Source: Neoalteromonas arenosi (lineage in GTDB: Bacteria; Pseudomonadota; Gammaproteobacteria; Enterobacterales; Alteromonadaceae). Taken from it: 64,000 bases of DNA. Position 1 is the first letter of the stretch, and every line of letters begins with the position of its first letter. The notes below the pieces were generated by a model. The model was given only the letters and a program-made list of their open reading frames with translations. It was not told the DNA's origin and ran no database searches. The translations under genes and the position numbers were made by a program. The stretch lies in assembly GCF_030362855.1 (NCBI RefSeq), contig NZ_JAUCBP010000012.1:326237-390236 (forward strand). Direction: 5' to 3'. This document shows positions 59,494-64,000 of this stretch, piece by piece.

Positions 59494-60242
59494 AAACCTT
59501 TTACCTAAATGACTTGCCTGTACTAGCTCCCGCAAGTGTGGAGGAACTAGCTCAATACATCCTTCAACTTGAGGCTGAATCGACTTTTTCGGCTGTCGCA
59601 TTAAATCCAGAAAAGGTCATTATGTATTTAAGAGAAAATGAGATTCGAAACTTATTACTCAGTTTTTCTGCAGCTTACCCTGATGGAATCGGTGTATCGA
59701 AATTGTTATCCAACGCTTCTCCCAAGAAAGTTTCTAGAGTTCCCGGTTATGACCTTTGGGAAACTTTAATGCGTTTATCTGCGTGCCATGACAAGAGTGT
59801 CTACCTTATCGGTGCCAGACCTGAGGTTTTGGATAAAACGAGAAGCAAACTAATCGAAGATTTTTCCGTGGAGATTTGTGGCTCCGTGGATGGTTTTAAC
59901 ATAGATATGGGAGTCTTAATAGAAGACTTGCTATTAAAAAAGCCTGATTTAATTTGTGTTGCAATGGGCTCACCTAGACAAGAAAAACTTATTCAAACAC
60001 TCATTGAACAAGGAGTTACTGGTTATTTTATGGGAGTTGGTGGCTCATTTGATGTCTTTTCGGGTACAGTTAAAAGGGCTCCAGCTTTGTGGCAAAAAGC
60101 GGGGTTAGAGTGGGCTTATCGCCTTTTAAGCCAACCTTCTCGAATTTTCAGGCAAGTTAACCTAGTGAAGTATTTATACTATGTATTAATCGGTCGAATA
60201 AAAGTCAGTTTAAACAATGAAAAAATTGGCCGTAATCAATGA
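59490..60242 (+). CDS. WecG/TagA/CpsF-family glycosyltransferase
   Basis: The 250-residue protein matches GT26: ALNPEKVIMYLRENE, YPDGIGVSKLL, VPGYDLWETLMRLSACHDKSVYLIGARPEV, VAMGSPRQEKLIQ, GVGGSFDVFSGTVKRAP and LEWAYRLLSQPSRI. These enzymes add the second sugar to an undecaprenyl-linked first sugar. The initiating enzyme itself is not seen in the window. It overlaps the lyase-like gene by 4 nt, and 40 bp separate it from the rfbA start. Confidence 0.9.
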   Translation: MKTFYLNDLPVLAPASVEELAQYILQLEAESTFSAVALNPEKVIMYLRENEIRNLLLSFSAAYPDGIGVSKLLSNASPKKVSRVPGYDLWETLMRLSACHDKSVYLIGARPEVLDKTRSKLIEDFSVEICGSVDGFNIDMGVLIEDLLLKKPDLICVAMGSPRQEKLIQTLIEQGVTGYFMGVGGSFDVFSGTVKRAPALWQKAGLEWAYRLLSQPSRIFRQVNLVKYLYYVLIGRIKVSLNNEKIGRNQ

Positions 60243-60282
60243 GTGTTTATAATTGCAAATATCAACGACGGAAGAATCATTT

Positions 60283-61158
60283 ATGAAAGGAATAATTCTT
60301 GCAGGTGGAAGTGGCACGCGGTTATTTCCTCTAACTCAAGTTGTATCTAAGCAGCTAATGCCTGTCTATGATAAGCCAATGATCTATTACCCATTAGCCA
60401 CATTAATGCAGGCTGGAATAAATGAGATATTACTAATAACTACTGAATATGAGCAAGAGCGATTTAGAGCTCTGCTCGGTGATGGTAAAAAATTCGGCAT
60501 TTCAATCGAGTACAAAATTCAACCAAGTCCCGATGGGTTAGCTCAGGCATTTATCTTAGCTGAAGAGTTTTTAGCGGGGCAAAGCGCGGCCCTAGTGCTA
60601 GGTGATAATATTTTCTACGGCCATGATTTAATTAAATCTCTAAGACGTGCGGCTTCTATAACCGAGGGTGGGACCGTATTCGGTTATCATGTAGCTAACC
60701 CTTGCTCGTATGGCGTTGTAGAATTTGATTCAGCGGGTTTGGCGGTTTCTATAGAAGAAAAACCTGTAAATCCGAAGTCAAATTATGCGGTACCAGGCGT
60801 GTATTTTTTTGATAGTAATGTTGTTGAAATTGCAAAATCAATTAAACCATCTGCTAGAGGCGAATTGGAAATAACTGACGTTATCGATTGCTATTTAAGA
60901 AGTGGAAACTTGAGAGTCGAAGTAATGGGGCGAGGAACCGCTTGGTTGGATACTGGGACTCATGATGACTTGTTAGCTGCCTCACATTTTATTTCTACGT
61001 TAGATAAACGCCAAGGGCTGAAAGTAAACTGTCCTGAGGAAGTAGCATTTAGGAATAAGTGGTTAACATCAGAAGACTTGAAAAGGTTAGCTAAGCCACT
61101 GATGAAAAGCGGTTATGGCGAATATTTACTCAAGTTAACTAATGAAAGAGTGTTTTAA
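60283..61158 (+). CDS. rfbA: RfbA, glucose-1-phosphate thymidylyltransferase
   Basis: The ATG at 60283 gives the standard [18 protein letters not shown] start; an in-frame start at 60253 is rejected. The 292-residue protein has [28 protein letters not shown] and [15 protein letters not shown]. It makes dTDP-glucose from glucose-1-phosphate and dTTP, the first step to dTDP-L-rhamnose. Its stop shares a base with the rfbC start. Confidence 0.95.
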   Translation: MKGIILAGGSGTRLFPLTQVVSKQLMPVYDKPMIYYPLATLMQAGINEILLITTEYEQERFRALLGDGKKFGISIEYKIQPSPDGLAQAFILAEEFLAGQSAALVLGDNIFYGHDLIKSLRRAASITEGGTVFGYHVANPCSYGVVEFDSAGLAVSIEEKPVNPKSNYAVPGVYFFDSNVVEIAKSIKPSARGELEITDVIDCYLRSGNLRVEVMGRGTAWLDTGTHDDLLAASHFISTLDKRQGLKVNCPEEVAFRNKWLTSEDLKRLAKPLMKSGYGEYLLKLTNERVF

Positions 61159-61700
61159 TGAAATGTATTGATACAAACCTATTGGGTGTAAAAGTTATTG
61201 AACCTAAGGTGTTTGGCGATTCTAGAGGTTTTTTTCTTGAGACTTTTCGGGAAGATTGGTTTAAATCCCATTGCGAAAATGTGGATTTTGTTCAGGATAA
61301 TCACAGCAAATCAAAAAAAGGCATTTTACGGGGTATGCATTATCAGACCAAGCATACTCAAGGTAAGTTAGTTCGAGTAACTCAAGGTGAGGTGTATGAT
61401 GTTGTAATAGATATGCGACAAGATTCACCTACTTTTAGCCAGTGGTATGGTATTCACCTCTCTGCTCAAAATCATCGTCAATTGTGGGTACCTGCTGGTT
61501 TTGCACATGGCTTTTTAGTTTTATCAGATGTAGCTGAGTTTGTGTATAAATGCACCGACTATTACGATCCATGCTCAGAGGTATCGATAAAATACAATGA
61601 CCCCGTATTAGGCATAAAGTGGCCTTTATCAGACAGTGAGATACATTTGTCAGATAAGGATAAGCAAGGGCAAAATTTTATTGACGCTCCAAGGATGTAA
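61158..61700 (+). CDS. rfbC: RfbC, dTDP-4-dehydrorhamnose 3,5-epimerase
   Basis: The 180-residue protein has the RmlC motifs VKVIEPKVFGDSRGFFLETF, RGMHYQ with the catalytic His, VYDVVIDMRQDSPTFSQW and VPAGFAHGFLVLSD. It epimerises dTDP-4-keto-6-deoxyglucose at C3 and C5. It is coupled to rfbA. Length is normal. Confidence 0.95.
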   Translation: MKCIDTNLLGVKVIEPKVFGDSRGFFLETFREDWFKSHCENVDFVQDNHSKSKKGILRGMHYQTKHTQGKLVRVTQGEVYDVVIDMRQDSPTFSQWYGIHLSAQNHRQLWVPAGFAHGFLVLSDVAEFVYKCTDYYDPCSEVSIKYNDPVLGIKWPLSDSEIHLSDKDKQGQNFIDAPRM

Positions 61701-61705
61701 ATTTA

Positions 61706-62551
61706 ATGAAAGGACTAATTATTGGGAAATCCGGTCAGCTCGCAACAGAACTACACAACATCTTACCCGAATTTGAGAAATGGGGGACTGTTGAGGTTGG
61801 GAATATCGACAGTGGTCTTGTTAAGCGTGTCGTTGATTACAACGCAGATGTGATCATTAATGCTGCTGCATACACTGCAGTCGATGCAGCTGAAGAATCT
61901 GAGCAAGAGGCGTATAAAGTAAACTTAGAACTTCCATCATTGCTTGTAGAGGCTTGCTCGCGTAACCACACTAAATTAGTGCATGTTTCAACAGACTATG
62001 TATTTTCTGGAGAGGCATCAACTCCGTATTTACCTAGCTCGGCAGTATCTCCGCTAGGTGTTTATGGAAAAAGTAAGGCGTTGGCTGAGACCGCCGTTAT
62101 GAGAAGCTCTCAAAACTGTGTTATTAGAACGTCTTGGGTTTATTCCACAGTTGGCAATAACTTTTTGAAGACGATGATTAAGCTTATGCAAACTCGCGAT
62201 TCAATATCTGTAGTTTGTGATCAAATTGGTTCTCCTACATGGGCAGGTGGTTTGGCAAGAGCTTGCTCACATGCTGCATTTAATAGTGTGAAAGGTATTC
62301 ATCATTGGAGTGATTACGGAGTTGCTAGCTGGTACGACTTTGCTATCGCTATTCAAGAAATAGGTCTTCGTTTAGGTTTGTTCTCAACACATTGTCAGGT
62401 AATTCCAATTAGAAGCGAGGACTTTCCAACAAAATCACCGCGACCAAACTTCAGTGTTTTGGACAAAGAATCATTAAAACGCGACTTTGCAGATATTTTA
62501 CCCAATCATTGGAGAAAGCAATTGGAGATAGTTATGGAGAGTATGGTGTGA
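61706..62551 (+). CDS. rfbD: RfbD, dTDP-4-dehydrorhamnose reductase
   Basis: The 281-residue short-chain dehydrogenase has IGKSGQLATEL for nucleotide binding, NAAAYTAVDAAEE, STDYVFSGE and the catalytic YGKSKALAE. It reduces the keto group with NAD(P)H to give dTDP-L-rhamnose. It overlaps rfbB by 4 nt. Length is normal. Confidence 0.94.
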   Translation: MKGLIIGKSGQLATELHNILPEFEKWGTVEVGNIDSGLVKRVVDYNADVIINAAAYTAVDAAEESEQEAYKVNLELPSLLVEACSRNHTKLVHVSTDYVFSGEASTPYLPSSAVSPLGVYGKSKALAETAVMRSSQNCVIRTSWVYSTVGNNFLKTMIKLMQTRDSISVVCDQIGSPTWAGGLARACSHAAFNSVKGIHHWSDYGVASWYDFAIAIQEIGLRLGLFSTHCQVIPIRSEDFPTKSPRPNFSVLDKESLKRDFADILPNHWRKQLEIVMESMV

Positions 62552-63642
62552 AATCTATATTAGTTACTGGTGGTGCCGGCTTTATAGGAGCTAATTTCGT
62601 ACACTATTGGCTTAAAAATCACCCTCAATCTAGTGTTATAGTTTTGGATGCACTAACTTATGCTGGAAATAAACACAACTTGGAAAGTATTACGAGCCAT
62701 GCAAATTATCAATTTGTTCATGGCGACATTGGTGATATTGATTTAGTTGAAAGGCTATTGGAAGATTATGCAATTGATTGTATTGTTCATTTTGCTGCAG
62801 AGTCACATGTAGACCGCTCAATTTCGGGCCCTGATGAGTTTATTAAGACGAATATACTTGGAACTTATTCATTATTGAAAGCCGCTAAGAATGTTTGGAT
62901 AGACAAACGTCGATCAGCAGGAGTACAGCCGCTAGATCATCGATTTCATCATGTTTCGACCGACGAGGTTTATGGGACCCTTGCAAGCGATGATCCCCCA
63001 TTTACTGAAAATACCCCATATGCGCCCAATTCACCATATTCGGCCAGTAAAGCGGCATCTGATCATTTGGTACGTTCATTTTTCCATACGTACGGACTAA
63101 AAGTTACGACGTCTAATTGTTCAAATAATTATGGACCATATCATTTCCCAGAAAAGCTAATCCCTCTGGTCATAACCAATATTTTGCAGAACAAACCATT
63201 GCCAATTTATGGTGATGGTCTCCAAATAAGAGACTGGTTATATGTTGAAGACCATGCGTACGGAATAGATCTTGTGCTAACTAAAGGTCAGGTTGGTGAA
63301 AATTATAATATTGGAGGCAATAACGAAAAAACAAACATTAATATTGTTAATACAATATGTGAAACCATCGACTTTGAATTTCAAAATGACAAAACACTCC
63401 ACGGTAAGTTTCCATTGGCAGTTAGTGCCATACAAGGTAAGTCTGCAGACTTAATTACATCTGTCGCTGATAGGCCAGGTCATGATCGTAGATATGCTAT
63501 TGATCCAACTAAAACTAATAGAGAATTGTCTTATAGTCCTAGAGAAACATTCGAATCTGGTATAGTTAAAACTGTTAAATGGTATCTCGAAAATGACGCA
63601 TGGTGGTCGGCTATTTTGGATGGTAGTTATCAAGATAAGTAA
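62548..63642 (+). CDS. rfbB: RfbB, dTDP-glucose 4,6-dehydratase
   Basis: The GTG at 62548 overlaps the rfbD stop and follows GGAG at the normal distance, so a TTG at 62509 is rejected. The 364-residue protein has LVTGGAGFIGANFVHYW, FAAESHVDRSISGP, HVSTDEVYG and the catalytic YSASKAASDHLV. It makes dTDP-4-keto-6-deoxyglucose from dTDP-glucose. It is last of the rfbACDB set and the last gene before the IS element; the A-C-D-B order is less usual than B-D-A-C. Confidence 0.95.
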   Translation: MKSILVTGGAGFIGANFVHYWLKNHPQSSVIVLDALTYAGNKHNLESITSHANYQFVHGDIGDIDLVERLLEDYAIDCIVHFAAESHVDRSISGPDEFIKTNILGTYSLLKAAKNVWIDKRRSAGVQPLDHRFHHVSTDEVYGTLASDDPPFTENTPYAPNSPYSASKAASDHLVRSFFHTYGLKVTTSNCSNNYGPYHFPEKLIPLVITNILQNKPLPIYGDGLQIRDWLYVEDHAYGIDLVLTKGQVGENYNIGGNNEKTNINIVNTICETIDFEFQNDKTLHGKFPLAVSAIQGKSADLITSVADRPGHDRRYAIDPTKTNRELSYSPRETFESGIVKTVKWYLENDAWWSAILDGSYQDK

Positions 63643-64000
63643 AAGGGAATTTGCACAATTAAACCTATATCGCTGAGAGTATTTGGCTGTCAAATTGAAG
63701 CAATGGTGCAACTATCACCTAAAATGAAACAGCTTACTCGTAGAATTTCTTTTAAACTATTTGAAAGGAGTTTTGCGATGACGAAAAGAAAAACTGAAGG
63801 CCAGATTTTGGCGATTTTGAAAGAAGCAGAGGCTGGTTTGTCTGTTCAGAAGATCTGCCGTCAATACGGCATAGGCCAGTCGACTTTTTATAAATAGCGA
63901 GAAAAGTACGGCGGTATGGAAGTATCAGACGTTAAGCGACTCAAAGAGCTAGAAGAAGAGAATCGTCGGCTGAAGCAAATGTATGCAGAGTTAAGCCTAA
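63643..64000 (+). mobile_element. Left part of an IS3-family insertion sequence
   Basis: The element flanks rfbB on the right and is cut by the window edge. Its left end probably lies between 63643 and 63777; a TGTCAAATTG near 63688 could be the start of the inverted repeat but cannot be confirmed without the right end. Its OrfA has a nonsense codon. Confidence 0.6.
63778..64000 (+). pseudogene. IS3-family transposase OrfA with amber codon, truncated by window
   Basis: The ATG at 63778 follows GGAG and opens an IS3-type OrfA helix-turn-helix: MTKRKTEGQILAILKEAEAG, then VQKICRQYGIGQSTFYK. At codon 40 (63895-63897) TAG stands where homologues have the Trp codon of YYNWK-like motifs. The same frame continues intact with EKYGGMEVSDVKRLKELEEENRRLKQMYAELSL to the window edge. 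One G-to-A change would explain it. So the transposase is probably inactive, unless the amber is read through. The right end and OrfB lie outside the window. Confidence 0.85.

Overview
The window looks like the chromosome of a marine gammaproteobacterium close to the Alteromonadales. This is inferred from gene content, since no 16S or tRNA gene is present. The supports are the mutS | pncC-recA and eno-pyrG neighbourhoods, rdgB-hemW-yggN synteny, an SrmB-type helicase, a complete System I cytochrome c maturation operon beside orphan FliK/FlhB-like genes, and a DUF3718 protein.

Layout. 1-4.2 kb: a secreted choice-of-anchor B protein (cut by the left edge) is divergent from an MbnP/MbnH 'metallo-mystery pair' (copper-binding lipoprotein plus di-haem peroxidase-like enzyme). 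4.2-8.6 kb: small DUF3718 protein, a LytTR response regulator followed by lrgAB, then a REC-CheC protein with a PAS partner. 8.6-12.3 kb: two DUF1566/Lcl envelope proteins, a DUF2937 membrane protein and a YggN/DUF2884 protein. 12.4-15.4 kb (minus): hemW, rdgB, srmB. 15.5-18.7 kb: a short ExeA-type ATPase and a GspB whose N-terminus resembles that of the convergent HD-GYP protein next door; that HD-GYP protein has Met in place of the His of its HD pair. 18.8-23.6 kb (minus): leuABCD preceded by a 19-residue leucine-rich leader peptide and a readable attenuator. 23.7-34.4 kb: an unrecognised gene, eno, pyrG, mutS, pncC, and recA with a LexA box inside its promoter, then an orphan FlhB C-terminal protein and a FliK-like protein. 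34.6-42.5 kb: ccmABCDEFGHI and mlaA, tightly packed. 42.6-45.4 kb (minus): galE, a small membrane protein and a POT peptide transporter.

45.7-63.6 kb (plus) is a surface-polysaccharide locus: a long SLBB export protein and a Wzz (an OtnA/OtnB-like pair), Wzx flippase, a Glf/PPOX-like FAD protein, three GT4-like and one GT2 glycosyltransferases, a Wzy-like polymerase, a heparinase II/III-type protein, a WecG/TagA-type transferase and a complete dTDP-L-rhamnose set (rfbA, C, D, B). From wzx onward the DNA is visibly richer in A+T than the housekeeping part, suggesting an exchanged cassette. No Wzc/Wzb kinase-phosphatase pair or initiating sugar-phosphate transferase is visible; the latter may lie to the right. 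The window ends inside an IS3-family orfA carrying an amber codon where a Trp is expected.

Most of the window is ordinary. The best leads are the MbnPH/anchor-B module, the GspB/HD-GYP domain sharing with an altered HD motif, the leu attenuator, the REC-CheC/PAS pair, the stand-alone FlhB C-terminal protein, and the polysaccharide cassette with its internal lyase-fold gene and defective IS edge.
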